A stretch of 64,000 nt of DNA from Micrococcus lacusdianchii. GTDB taxonomy: Bacteria > Actinomycetota > Actinomycetes > Actinomycetales > Micrococcaceae. Shown here in pieces: positions 6,971 to 16,400 of the stretch. Numbering within the stretch: the first letter of the stretch is position 1; each line of letters starts with the position of its first letter. Position numbers and translations under genes: made by a program. The notes under the pieces are model-generated. The model was not told where the DNA came from. It saw only the letters and a list, made by a program, of their open reading frames with translations, and did not search any database. The stretch covers positions 62,001 through 126,000 of the forward strand of contig NZ_JAKNUW010000003.1 in NCBI RefSeq assembly GCF_023155805.1, in the 5' to 3' direction.

Positions 6971-9073
6971 TCAGCCGGAGACGGCGCGCACGGCCGCGTC
7001 CATGGCCCGGTAGGCGTCCAGCTCCCGCGCGTCCTCCGCGCCCCCCACCGTGCGCACCGCCTCGGCCGGATAGCCGGCCGCCAGGAGATCCCCGGCGAGC
7101 CCGGCCACCGGCTCCTGGCCCGCGCACACCACCACGTCCGTCACCTCCAGCACCCGGGACACCCGATCGTCAGGGCCGTCACCCGGCACGGTGATGTGCA
7201 GCCCGTCGGCGGAGAGCCGGTCGTACGTCACGCCGCTCACCCGTTCCACCCCCAGAGCGGCCAGCTCCGCGCGGTGCACCCACCCGGACGTGGGGCGCAG
7301 CCGGGCCCCGATCGGCTCGGGCGAGCGCTGCAGCAGCACCACGTCGCGGGCCGGGACGCGTGGTGCGCCGTCCGTCAGGCCGCCGCGCACGGACGGGTCG
7401 TCCGTGACGCCCCAGCGGGCGCGCCATGCCTCAACGGTCTCCGGCTCCCCCGGCCGCTCCTCCTCGGGGGCGGCGAGCAGCTGCGCGACGTCCACCCCCA
7501 CGCCCCCGGCGCCGACCACCGCCACGCGGGGCCCGCACGAGACGCGCCCGGCGACGACGTCGTCGTAGGCGTGCACGGCCGGGACGCCCGGCTCCCCCGC
7601 CCCCGGCAGGTCGAGGGCGCGCGGCCGGACCCCGGTGCTCACGAGGACTTCGTCGAACGCGGGAGCGCCGCCGTCCGTCAGGAGCATGGCGGCAGTGACC
7701 GCCGTCCCGCTGCGCAGGTCCACCCCGGCGGCGACAGCACGGGCACGCAGATGCTCCAGGGCCGGCGCGAACTCCTCCTTGCCGGGGATCCGGCGGGCCA
7801 GACGGAACTGCCCGCCGACCTCGTCCTCGGCCTCGTAGAGCACGACGTCGTGGCCGAAGCCGGCGGCTCGGTGGGCGGCCGTCAGCCCCGCCGGTCCCGC
7901 TCCGACGACGGCGATGCGCCGCCGACGCCCGATCGGCACGGGGACGGGCGCGGCATAGCGCGGGTCGGTCTCCCGGCCGGCGCGCGGGTTCATCAGGCAG
8001 CTCACCGGCCGCCCGACCATGGCGTGGTCCAGACACGCCTGGTTGCAGGCGATGCACGGGGTGAGGTGCTCTGCTCCGGGCCGCCCGATGCTGCGCACCC
8101 ATTCCGGGTCGGCCAGCAGGGGGCGGGCGAGGCCCACGAGGTCGGCCGCGCCGCTGGACAGGGCAGCCTCGGCGTCGGCCGGGGTGGTCAGCCGGTTGGC
8201 CGCGATCACGGGGATCCCGACGGCGGCGCGCACCCGCGCCGTGGCCTCCAGGAAGGCGGCCCGCGGGACGGAGGTGAGCACCGTGGGCACCCGCGACTCG
8301 TGCCAGCCCACGCCCGTCATCAGCAGGTCGGCCCCCGCGGCCTCGAACGCGGCGGCCGCATCCAGGACCTCGTGGCCGTCCTGGCCGTCGGCCACGAGGT
8401 CCGTCACGGAGGTGCGGACGGACAGCAGCCCGTCCTCCCCCAGCGCGGCGCGCACGGCCGCCACCACCTCCGCGGGGAACCGGCGCCGGCCCGCGGCGTC
8501 CCCGCCGTAGGCGTCCGAGCGGCGGTTCGTGGCCGGGGCCAGGAACTGGTTGAGCAGGTATCCCTCGGAGGCCATCACCTCGACGCCGTCGTAGCCGGCC
8601 GCCCGGGCCAGTGCAGCGGAGCGGGCGTAGGCGGCCACGAGGCCCGCAATCTCCCCCACCGTCAGCGCATGAGCGGTGTACCGGGAGATCGGGGCCCGCG
8701 TCGCGGAGGCGGAGACCAGGTCCTCACCGCGCGCGTACCGGCCCGTGTGCAGCAGCTGGGCGAGGATCCGCCCGCCGGCCGCGTGGACGGCGTCCGTGAC
8801 CGTCCGGTGCGCGCGGGCGTCCTCCTCTGTGGCGAGCAAGCCCGCTCCCGGAGTCACGGCACCCTCCGGCGTGACGCCCAGGCCGCCGGTGACGATGAGC
8901 CCGACCCCGCCCGCCGCGCGCTCGGCATAGAAGGCGGCGAGGGCGGGCAGATCCGCCGCGCGATCCTCCAGTCCCAGGTGCATCGACGCCATGACGACGC
9001 GGTTCGGCAGGGTCGTCCCGCGCACCGTGATCGGCTGCAGGAGCGGGGAGTCGGTCTCAGTCGACGAAGTCAT
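6971..9073 (-). CDS. Fe-S flavoenzyme: NADH:flavin oxidoreductase / 2,4-dienoyl-CoA reductase type
   Basis: A 700-residue, two-part enzyme. Residues 1-340 are an Old-Yellow-Enzyme-type FMN barrel (LLQPITVRGTTLPNRVVMASMH, QLLHTGRY, GYDGVEVMASEGYLLNQFL with NRRSDAYGG, LVGLARPLLADPEW). It is followed by the 4Fe-4S cysteines CIACNQACLDHAMVGRPVSC and then by an FAD/NAD(P) domain (IAVVGAGPAGLTAAHRAA, later VAVVGAGGVGVDVAQLL). This is the architecture of FadH and trimethylamine-dehydrogenase relatives. Reduction of dienoyl-CoAs during unsaturated fatty acid breakdown is the likely job, but related enzymes take other enals. A leaderless promoter precedes it. Confidence 0.88.
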   Translation of the reverse strand: MTSSTETDSPLLQPITVRGTTLPNRVVMASMHLGLEDRAADLPALAAFYAERAAGGVGLIVTGGLGVTPEGAVTPGAGLLATEEDARAHRTVTDAVHAAGGRILAQLLHTGRYARGEDLVSASATRAPISRYTAHALTVGEIAGLVAAYARSAALARAAGYDGVEVMASEGYLLNQFLAPATNRRSDAYGGDAAGRRRFPAEVVAAVRAALGEDGLLSVRTSVTDLVADGQDGHEVLDAAAAFEAAGADLLMTGVGWHESRVPTVLTSVPRAAFLEATARVRAAVGIPVIAANRLTTPADAEAALSSGAADLVGLARPLLADPEWVRSIGRPGAEHLTPCIACNQACLDHAMVGRPVSCLMNPRAGRETDPRYAAPVPVPIGRRRRIAVVGAGPAGLTAAHRAAGFGHDVVLYEAEDEVGGQFRLARRIPGKEEFAPALEHLRARAVAAGVDLRSGTAVTAAMLLTDGGAPAFDEVLVSTGVRPRALDLPGAGEPGVPAVHAYDDVVAGRVSCGPRVAVVGAGGVGVDVAQLLAAPEEERPGEPETVEAWRARWGVTDDPSVRGGLTDGAPRVPARDVVLLQRSPEPIGARLRPTSGWVHRAELAALGVERVSGVTYDRLSADGLHITVPGDGPDDRVSRVLEVTDVVVCAGQEPVAGLAGDLLAAGYPAEAVRTVGGAEDARELDAYRAMDAAVRAVSG

Positions 9074-9080
9074 GCCCGAC

Positions 9081-9086
9081 ACACTA
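9081..9086 (-). promoter_or_regulatory. -10 hexamer of the ene-reductase (leaderless arrangement)
   Basis: On the minus strand TAGTGT lies 7 nt before ATG 9073. The remainder of the 216-nt gap up to nfeD shows no gene or clear plus-strand promoter. Confidence 0.55.
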
Positions 9087-9289
9087 GCGCCGCGCCCCCG
9101 GTCCCGCCGCCCACCGGCTGGACGGTCCACCGGCCGCACTCCGGCGGGTGCGCCGGGGGCCGCTGTGGGGCAGGATGGTGGTCACGGATCCGACCAGGCC
9201 CGCCCACGGGCGGCGCACAGGGACCGGGCTTGAGGACATGACCGCGGGTGCGGGGCCCGCATCGGCGCAACGGACGGAAGGGTGATCAC

Positions 9290-9766
9290 GTGGAGTGGCT
9301 CGAGGCGAACGCGGGATGGCTGTGGTTCGTGGTCGCCGTCGTGCTGGCCGGCGTCGAACTGCTGACGCTGGACCTCGTGCTCGTCATGCTCGCCGCCGGT
9401 GCCGCTGCGGCCGGGGCGGCCGCGCTGGCGGGCGCGGGCCTCGGCGTCCAGGTGGCGGTGTTCGCCGCCACGAGCCTGCTCATGCTGGCCGCCGTGCGCC
9501 CCGTGGCCCTGCGTCACCTCCGCACGGACACCGGTGCCTCCGCCTCGTACCTCGACGGCCTGGTCGGCCGCCGCCTCACCGCCGACTCGCCCGTGACCGA
9601 GGAGCAGGGCGTCCTCACCGTGGACGGCGAGACCTGGTCCGCCCGGATCGAGCCCGGCGCCCGCCCCGCCGCCCCCGGCCAGGAGGTCACCGTCCTCGAC
9701 GTGGCAGGCGCGCACCTGGTGGTCCGCGCCGTCCCCGTCATCGACTGGGACGGACCTCGCGCCTGA
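9290..9766 (+). CDS. NfeD-family membrane protein
   Basis: The 158-residue product begins at GTG (VEWLEANAGWLWFVVAVVLAG) after a GGAAGG sequence. It has three hydrophobic segments in the first 80 residues and a C-terminal OB-fold (residues about 90-155: LDGLVGRRLTADSPVTEEQG, DGETWSARIEPG, VTVLDVAGAHLVVRAV), the short NfeD layout. NfeD proteins pair with SPFH/stomatin proteins, and the next gene is one, 44 nt downstream. They are thought to help assemble SPFH membrane microdomains. Confidence 0.9.
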   Translation: MEWLEANAGWLWFVVAVVLAGVELLTLDLVLVMLAAGAAAAGAAALAGAGLGVQVAVFAATSLLMLAAVRPVALRHLRTDTGASASYLDGLVGRRLTADSPVTEEQGVLTVDGETWSARIEPGARPAAPGQEVTVLDVAGAHLVVRAVPVIDWDGPRA

Positions 9767-9810
9767 CCCGTTTCCGAACAGCCCCCGACCACCCCATCGA
9801 AGGGAACCCC

Positions 9811-10977
9811 ATGGAGACACTCATCCTGCTGGCGGTGCTGGCCGTCCTGGTCGTCATCGTGCTGGCGTCGTCCGTCAAGATCATCCCCCAGGCCCGCACC
9901 GCGAACATCGAACGCCTGGGCAAGTACCAGCGCACGGCCGGCGCCGGCCTGACCCTGATCATCCCGTTCATCGACCGCATGCTCCCGCAGGTGGACATGC
10001 GCGAGCAGGTGGTCTCCTTCCCGCCGCAGCCGGTGATCACCGAGGACAACCTCGTGGTCTCGATCGACACCGTGGTCTACTTCCAGGTCACGGACGCCAA
10101 GGCCGCCACCTACGAGATCGCCAACTACATCCAGGCCGTCGAGCAGCTGACCACCACCACGCTGCGCAACGTGGTGGGCGGCATGAACCTCGAGGAGGCG
10201 CTGACCTCGCGCGACTCGATCAACTCCCAGCTGCGCGGCGTCCTCGACGACGCCACCACCCGCTGGGGCCTGCGCGTCTCCCGGGTGGAGCTCAAGGCGA
10301 TCGACCCGCCCCTGTCCATCCAGGACTCCATGGAGAAGCAGATGCGGGCCGAGCGCGACCGCCGTGCCGCGATCCTCACCGCCGAGGGCACCAAGCAGGC
10401 CGCGATCCTCACCGCCGAGGGCGAGCGCCAGGCGCAGATCCTGGCGGCCGAGGGCGACGCCCAGGCGAGGGTGCTCCGCGCCAACGCCGAGGCCGAGGCC
10501 ATCCAGGTGGTGTTCGACGCGATCCACGAGGGCGAGGCGGACTCCGAGGTCCTCGCTTACCAGTACCTGCAGCAGCTGCCCCGGATCGCCGAGGGCACCT
10601 CGAACACCATGTTCGTGGTCCCGGCCGAGCTCACCCGCGCCCTTGAGGGGCTGGGGGACGCGTTCGGCCCCGGCAGGGACGCCGGCTCCTCCTCCTCTCC
10701 GGCGTCCGATGACAGCGACGCGCGCCCGGCCCGCCGCACCGGGCGGGGCTCCTCCACCCGGGGCCAGGACCGGCCCCGCGGCCCGCGCGAGGGCCGACCG
10801 ACCACCGCTGAGGCGCTGCGCGCTGCGGGCGTGCCCGAGGCCTTGACGGCGGGCACCGCGGTGCCGGAGGCGCTGCAGGACACCACGCTGGACGAGGCCC
10901 TGGCCACGCCGGCCGGCCTCGAGGACCCCCTCCCCGCCGTCGACCCCGAGCGCCGCCGCGGCCCGGGAATGGCATGA
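9811..10977 (+). CDS. SPFH/Band-7 (stomatin-like, QmcA type) protein
   Basis: A 388-residue membrane-anchored scaffold protein. It has an N-terminal helix (METLILLAVLAVLVVIVLAS), the Band-7 domain (KIIPQARTANIERLGKYQRT, VVYFQVTDAKAATYEIANY, LRGVLDDATTRWGLRV), then an Ala/Glu-rich coiled coil with repeats AAILTAEG/AQILAAEG (residues about 190-230) and the conserved LQQLPRIAEGTSNTMFVVP. The last 100 residues are a low-complexity Ser/Arg/Pro tail unlike the compact family ends. It probably organises membrane microdomains together with NfeD. Its 3' end contains a SigR-type promoter for rbpA. Confidence 0.9.
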   Translation: METLILLAVLAVLVVIVLASSVKIIPQARTANIERLGKYQRTAGAGLTLIIPFIDRMLPQVDMREQVVSFPPQPVITEDNLVVSIDTVVYFQVTDAKAATYEIANYIQAVEQLTTTTLRNVVGGMNLEEALTSRDSINSQLRGVLDDATTRWGLRVSRVELKAIDPPLSIQDSMEKQMRAERDRRAAILTAEGTKQAAILTAEGERQAQILAAEGDAQARVLRANAEAEAIQVVFDAIHEGEADSEVLAYQYLQQLPRIAEGTSNTMFVVPAELTRALEGLGDAFGPGRDAGSSSSPASDDSDARPARRTGRGSSTRGQDRPRGPREGRPTTAEALRAAGVPEALTAGTAVPEALQDTTLDEALATPAGLEDPLPAVDPERRRGPGMA

Positions 10978-10991
10978 GAGGATCGGTGGTT
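10966..10991 (+). promoter_or_regulatory. SigR/SigH-type promoter of rbpA
   Basis: GGAAT (10966-10970), exactly 18 nt, then GTT (10989-10991) matches the GGAAT-N18-GTT consensus of the thiol-oxidative-stress sigma factor SigR (Streptomyces) / SigH (mycobacteria). It overlaps the end of the SPFH gene and lies 85 nt before rbpA, a gene known to be SigR-dependent in Streptomyces. The site is seen in sequence; its use here is inferred. Confidence 0.6.
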
Positions 10992-11075
10992 GCACCGAGG
11001 AAGAAGTGAGCCGCCGCGGCGGCCCGGGGGCGCCCCGCACGGGGCCCCGGCGCCGCGGCCCGAGGAGGAGGTCAG

Positions 11076-11417
11076 ATGAGCGATCGCAGCCTGCGCGGCA
11101 TGCGCCTGGGGGCGCAGTCCCTGGAGTCCGAGGCCGGCGTCGAGCCGGCGCCCCGCCAGCGGGTCGAGTACCGCACAGAGGACGGCGAGCAGGTGTTCGT
11201 GACCTTCGCCGTCGAGGCGGACGTCCCGGCGACGTGGACCTCGAAGACCGGCAAGGAGGCCCTCCGCGTGGACGGCGAGAAGCCGGAGCAGAGCGAGGGC
11301 AAGCCGGTCCGCACCCACTGGGACATGCTGCTCGAGCGCCGCTCCATGGAGGACCTCGAGGAGACGTTCCAGGTCCAGCTCACGAAGCTGCGCGCCTCGC
11401 GCGGTGAGGACGACTGA
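11076..11417 (+). CDS. rbpA: RNA polymerase-binding protein RbpA
   Basis: An essential actinobacterial transcription factor that contacts the principal sigma factor, the RNA polymerase beta and beta' subunits and promoter DNA, stabilising the open complex. The 113-residue sequence has the N-terminal tail MSDRSLRGMRLGAQSLE, the core domain (RQRVEYRTEDGEQVFVTFA, VPATWTSKTGKEA), the basic linker and the sigma-interaction domain RTHWDMLLERRSMEDLEETF. No cysteine is present, so it is of the zinc-free type. A strong GAGGAGGAGG precedes the ATG. A SigR-type promoter lies upstream and a strong hairpin follows. Confidence 0.95.
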   Translation: MSDRSLRGMRLGAQSLESEAGVEPAPRQRVEYRTEDGEQVFVTFAVEADVPATWTSKTGKEALRVDGEKPEQSEGKPVRTHWDMLLERRSMEDLEETFQVQLTKLRASRGEDD

Positions 11418-11464
11418 CCACCTCCGGGTGACCGACGGGGGTTCCCGCCAGCCCCGCGCGACGC

Positions 11465-11493
11465 CGGGGCCCGACCTGCCAGGTCGGGCCCCG
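11465..11493. terminator. Strong bidirectional terminator between rbpA and ppm1
   Basis: A 13-bp perfect stem (CGGGGCCCGACCT with AGGTCGGGCCCCG) around GCC, followed by GTCGTCGTCT. It lies between convergent genes. Confidence 0.75.
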
Positions 11494-11521
11494 TCGTCGT
11501 CTGGGGCGCCGTCCGGGGCGG

Positions 11522-12256
11522 TCAGCGGCGGCCGGAGCGGCCGGTGAGGGCCTCCCAGCGCGCCTGTGCGCCCCACTTGGTCACGTTGACCACGGCCTCG
11601 CCGATGATGCCGCCGCTCATCTTGGACTCCCCCAGCTCACGCTCCACGAACGTGATGGGCACCTCCACGATGCGCAGGCCGAGCCGGGCCACCCGGAAGG
11701 TCATGTCCACCTGGAAGCCGTAGCCCTTGGACTGCACGGCGTCCAGGTCGATCTTCCGCAGGGTGTCCGCCCGGTAGGCGCGGTAGCCGGCGGTGATGTC
11801 CGTCAGCCGCAGGCCGAGCATGATCCGCGGGTACAGCGAGCCGGCAGCGGAGATGAGCTTGCGGGAGGCGGGCCAGTTGACCATCTTGCCGCCGGGCACG
11901 CGACGCGAGCCGATCACCAGGTCCGCGGTGCGCACGGCCTCCAGCAGGCGCGGCAGCTGCTCCGGCTGGTGGGAGCCGTCCGCGTCCATCTCCACGAGGA
12001 CGTCGTAGCCCCGCTCCAGCCCCCAGCGGAAGCCGGCGATGTAGGCCCCGCCCAGGCCGTTCTTCTCGGAGCGGTGCAGCACGTGCACGTTCGCATCCTG
12101 TGCCGCGCGCTCATCCGCCCAGGCACCGGTGCCGTCCGGGGAGGCGTCGTCCACCACGAGCACGTCCGAGTCTGGCACCGCGTCGCGGAGCCGGCCGAGG
12201 GTGATCGGCAGTGACTCGATCTCGTTGTAGGTGGGGATGATGGTGAGCACGTGCAT
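11522..12256 (-). CDS. ppm1: Polyprenol monophosphomannose synthase
   Basis: A GT2 enzyme that moves mannose from GDP-mannose to polyprenyl phosphate, giving the lipid donor for lipoglycan and protein mannosylation. The 244 residues show TIIPTYNEIESLP, VVDDASPDGTG, the metal-binding VEMDADGSHQPEQLP, DLVIGSRRVPGG and the C-terminal ESKMSGGIIGEAVVNVTKWG. The adjacency to rbpA is the same as Rv2050-Rv2051c of M. tuberculosis, but no apolipoprotein N-acyltransferase (Lnt) domain is fused. A -10 TATACT lies about 70 nt upstream, and GGAAGGCGAG serves as the ribosome site. Confidence 0.93.
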   Translation of the reverse strand: MHVLTIIPTYNEIESLPITLGRLRDAVPDSDVLVVDDASPDGTGAWADERAAQDANVHVLHRSEKNGLGGAYIAGFRWGLERGYDVLVEMDADGSHQPEQLPRLLEAVRTADLVIGSRRVPGGKMVNWPASRKLISAAGSLYPRIMLGLRLTDITAGYRAYRADTLRKIDLDAVQSKGYGFQVDMTFRVARLGLRIVEVPITFVERELGESKMSGGIIGEAVVNVTKWGAQARWEALTGRSGRR

Positions 12257-12322
12257 GCGGTGGTCTCGCCTTCCGAGGTCGGGGAGGCCCACAGCACGAC
12301 GCGGGGCCCAGGAATCCGTTCG

Positions 12323-12328
12323 AGTATA
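12323..12328 (-). promoter_or_regulatory. -10 hexamer of ppm1
   Basis: TATACT on the minus strand (inside CCTATACTCG) is a near-consensus -10 element about 70 nt before the ppm1 start. No good -35 is visible. Unlike most genes here, this implies a leadered transcript. Confidence 0.5.
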
Positions 12329-12351
12329 GGAACTCCGGCGGAGCGCCGCGC

Positions 12352-13419
12352 TCAGTCTGAGAGCGCCGTCCCGTCCACCCATGTGCCGGCCCACGTGGGC
12401 AGCGGCGTCTGGCAGTCGAGGGCGGGCAGCAGCGGCGTGCCGGCGCGGGTGTCGGTGCTCCAGGCCGCCACACGGCCGTCCGGGGACTGCACCGCGACCG
12501 CGTCGGCGCGCCACACGGCGAACGTGGCGGGGCTGGACACGGCGAGGCGCGGGGCGGCCCGGACGACGGCGGCGGGCACGTCGGGGAGGGCGCGCAGCGG
12601 GGTGCGGGTGGCCGCGGTGAACGCCGAGCGGGCGGAGATCCGCTCCCCGGCGTCCGAGTGGGACAGCGCGGCGCGGACGGCCGCCCACGGGCTCGCGCCG
12701 CCGCGGGTGCTCAGGCACACGGGGACGGCGTCCGCCAGGAGGGTGCCGAGCGGCGCACGGAGGATGCCGTCCTCGTCCGGGAGCACCGTCACGGAGACGG
12801 CGGCGGCGGCCAGGAACGCACGGTCCTCCGCGGTGACCGGGTCGGTGAGCACGAGGCGGTGGCGGACGCGGCCCAGGGCGGCGACGTCCAGCTCCTCGGC
12901 GGCCGCGCGCAGGGCCGCCAGGGCGTCCCGCTGGGCCTCGGCACGGGCGGTCTCGTCCGCGCCGGCCGGGGGCACGAGGTACACCTGCTCCCCCACGCGC
13001 GTGGAGGCGACCACGAGGGCCGCGAGGGCCGGGCGCTCGGTCTCCCCCGCGGCGAGCCACACGCCGGCCGCCTCCGGGTCCACGGTCTCAGCGGCGCGGT
13101 AGACCACGGCCTGCACGGCGGCGGGGCCGTCCGCCCGGGTCTGCGCGGTGGACCGGCCCGGCTCGGCCAGGACGGTCACCACGGCCGTGCCCCGCCCGAC
13201 GGCGGCGCGCGCCTCGGCGGGGCGGGCGCACGGCTCCACGAAGGCGGGGGCCACCACGGCCCCCGCGAGGTCGATGCGCGGGGCGGCGGCGTCGACCACG
13301 GTCTGGGCCGAGGCGTCCTCCCCGAGCCAGGCCACGACCCCGTCCGCCACGAGCAGGGCGGTGGCGTAGGGGTCGGTGACGGAGTGGACGACGGCGCTGT
13401 GCAGGAGGGTCATGGTCAC
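12352..13419 (-). CDS. Amidohydrolase-like protein without metal ligands
   Basis: The 355-residue product keeps the outline of an amidohydrolase. A small N-terminal composite domain (LLHSAVVHSVTDPYATALLVADG, VAWLGEDASA) leads to the usual AGAVVAPAF junction, where active enzymes read PGFVDPHxH. Here the next residues are VEPCARPAEARA, so the HxH metal motif is gone. The later barrel has no evident His/Lys/Asp ligands, while the end returns to GRVAAWSTDTRAGTPLL. It is probably non-catalytic or changed in function; partner unknown. The GTG start is supported by TAGGGT 6 nt upstream. Related genes occur beside ppm1/helY in other Micrococcales, as far as I recall. Confidence 0.7.
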   Translation of the reverse strand: MTMTLLHSAVVHSVTDPYATALLVADGVVAWLGEDASAQTVVDAAAPRIDLAGAVVAPAFVEPCARPAEARAAVGRGTAVVTVLAEPGRSTAQTRADGPAAVQAVVYRAAETVDPEAAGVWLAAGETERPALAALVVASTRVGEQVYLVPPAGADETARAEAQRDALAALRAAAEELDVAALGRVRHRLVLTDPVTAEDRAFLAAAAVSVTVLPDEDGILRAPLGTLLADAVPVCLSTRGGASPWAAVRAALSHSDAGERISARSAFTAATRTPLRALPDVPAAVVRAAPRLAVSSPATFAVWRADAVAVQSPDGRVAAWSTDTRAGTPLLPALDCQTPLPTWAGTWVDGTALSD

Positions 13420-13425
13420 CGCTCC

Positions 13426-13431
13426 ACCCTA
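13426..13431 (-). promoter_or_regulatory. -10 hexamer of the amidohydrolase-like gene (leaderless)
   Basis: TAGGGT on the minus strand with GGAGCG (6 nt) before GTG 13419. Confidence 0.55.
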
Positions 13432-13444
13432 GTCCCCGCCGGTG

Positions 13445-16400
13445 TCACGCCTCGGGTTCGGCCGCCGCCGCGGGCAGCGAGGTGGCCACCACGCCGCGGG
13501 CCACCAGCCCGGCCGCGCGGCGGCAGTTCCGGGAGCGGTGGGCGTCCCCGGGCACCTGGGCGATCTGGTCGAGCACGTCGATCACCTGACGGGCCCAGCG
13601 CACGAAGTCCCCGGCGGCCAGGTCGGCGCCCTGCAGGGTCTCCCGCAGGGTCCCCCCGCGCACCCAGCGGTGCACGGGTCCCACGAGCCCGAGGTCGGTG
13701 GGCGGGGTGGGCTCGATCCGGGCGGCGGCCTCGTCCGCGCGCAGCCGCTCCTCGAGCTCCTCGACGGCTTCGGCCACCCGCTGGAGTCGGGCGTTGGGCA
13801 TGGCCACCGGCAGGCCCCGGGACTCGCCCTTGCCCTGGTACACGAGCAGCGCGGCCACACACGCCCAGTCCTCGGGGCCCAGGTGCGCGGTGGCCGGGTC
13901 GTGCAGCACCAGCGAGGTCAACAGGTCCCGTTCCCCGTACACGCGGCGCAGCGTCTGCCCCCGATCCGAGAGCGCCTCGGCGGGCACGTCCGGATCCGGC
14001 CCCACGTACCCGTACCGGTTCAGCAGGTCCACCACGCGGTCGAACGTGCGGGCGATGGTGTTGGTCCGTCCGGCGATCCGCTCGCGCAGGAGCCCCACCT
14101 CCCGGCGCATGCCCCACCAGCGCTCGCCCCACCGGGCGTGGTCCTCCCGGTCCGGGCACGCGTGGCACGGATGGGCCTGCAGTCGACGGCGCAGCTCCTC
14201 CAGGCGCGGGGAGTCCTCCTCCTCCCGCAGCCGGAAGCCGGTCCCCCGCCGGGTGCCGCCGGTGGGCGGACGGTGGGTGCGCACGGCCTCGCGCATGCGT
14301 GCGGCCACGTCCTTGCGCTGGGACGGGGTCTTCACCTGGACGGTCTGGCCCAGGTCGGCGCCGGCCACCGGCTCCACGGGGGCGGCGAGGTCGTCGAGGG
14401 TGATGCGGCGCAGCTGCGCGGAGTCCGTCACCACCCCGACGCGCGGGTTCTGCGGGTTGCCGGCCGGCATCACGACGACGGCCCGCCCGAGGCGGCGGCC
14501 GGCGTCGAGCTCGATGACGTCCCCCACGGCGAGGTCCGCGAGGGACTCCTTCACAGCGGCGATGTGCGCGCGCCGACGACCCTGCGAGCCGGACTTCTCC
14601 GCGGAGGCCACCTCCTTGCGCAGGGCGAGGTACTCGGCGAAGTCGCCGCGGTCGCACGCCATGGCCGCCTCGTACTTCTCCAGGGTGCCCTGCTTGGCGC
14701 GCACCTCTCGGGCCAGGCCCACGACCGAGCGGTCCGCCTGGAACTGGGCGAAGGAGGACTCCAGGATCCCGCGGGCACGCTCGGCTCCCACCTGCGCCAG
14801 CAGGTTCACGGACATGTTGTAGGTGGGCCGGAAGGACGACTTCAGCGGATACGTGCGGCGCGAGGCGAGACCGGCCACCGCCGCGGGGTCCAGGCCGGGG
14901 CGCCACATGACCACGGCGTGGCCCTCGACGTCGATCCCGCGGCGGCCCGCACGGCCCGTCAGCTGGGTGTACTCCCCCGGGGTGACGTCCACGTGGGACT
15001 CGCCGTTGAACTTGACCAGCTTCTCCAGCACCACGGAGCGGGCCGGCATGTTCACACCCAGGGCCAGGGTCTCGGTGGCGAACACGGCCTTGAGCACACC
15101 GGCGGCGAACAGGTCCTCCACCGCCTCCTTGAACGGCGGCAGCATGCCGGCGTGGTGCGCGGCGAAGCCCCGGGAGAGTCCGTCCCGCCACGCCCAGAAC
15201 CCGAGCACGTCCAGGTCCTCGGCCGGCAGGAGCTGAGCCGCCTCGTCCACGCGCGCCGCGATGGTCCTCTTCTCCTGGGCGGTGGTGAGGTCCAGGCCGG
15301 CCCGCAGGCACTGCTCCACCGCACCGTCGCAGCCGGCCCGGGAGAAGATGAACGTGATGCCGGGCAGGAGCCCCTCGCGGTCCAGGACCCGGATCATCTC
15401 CGGGCGGGAGGTCAGCAGGCCGGGTCCGCGGCCGTCCCGGTGGTCCCGGCCGCCGCCGGCGGCTGCCAGGGAGGCGCCGGTGCCGCGGTCCCGGTCCCAG
15501 CCGGAGGCGCGCCCGGCGTCGGGACGGGCGTCCCGGCCTCCACGGCCACGGGCGCCGCCGCGGCCACGGTCCCGGCCCGCGGAACGCCCCCCGCGGCCCT
15601 TCGCGCCGCTGCGTCCGCCCTCGTCCCGGCGGCCCCGGCCGGGCCGCCCCCAGTCGGGGCGCTGTCCGCCGCGCTCGGCGTCGCGCGCGAGGCGCTCCAG
15701 CTCCGGGTTGAGCAGCGGCGTGCCGTCGGCGTCGGCGGTGTCCTCGAAGGCGACGTCCTCGGCGAACAGGTCGTACAGGCGCCCGCCGGCCATGACGTGC
15801 TGCCACAGCGGCACGGGGCGATGCTCGGAGACCACCACGGTGGTGGCCCCGCGCACGGTGTCCAGCCAGGAGCCGAACTCCTCCGCGTTGGACACCGTGG
15901 CGGACAGGGAGATCAGCTGCACGTGCTCGGGCAGGTGGATGATGACCTCCTCCCACACCGGGCCGCGGAACCGGTCGGCGAGGTAGTGCACCTCGTCCAT
16001 CACCACGTAGCCCAGGTCCGTGAGGGCCTCGGAGTCCGCGTAGAGCATGTTCCGCAGGACCTCGGTGGTCATCACCACCACGGGCGCGTCCGCGTTCACG
16101 GACGTGTCACCCGTCAGCAGGCCGACGTTCTCCGCCCCGTGCACGCGCCCCAGGTCCAGGAACTTCTGGTTCGAGAGCGCCTTGATGGGCGTGGTGTAGA
16201 ACGCCTTGCGCCCTCGGGCCAGCGCGAGGTGGACGGCGAACTCCCCCACCACGGTCTTGCCCGCGCCCGTGGGCGCGGCCACGAGCACGCCGTGGCCGTC
16301 CTCGACCTCCCGACAGGCCTCGCGCTGGAACTCGTCCAGCGGGAAGTCCAGCCGCGCGGCGAACGCGGCCAGCTCGGACCCGGCGTGGTGGCGCTCGCGG

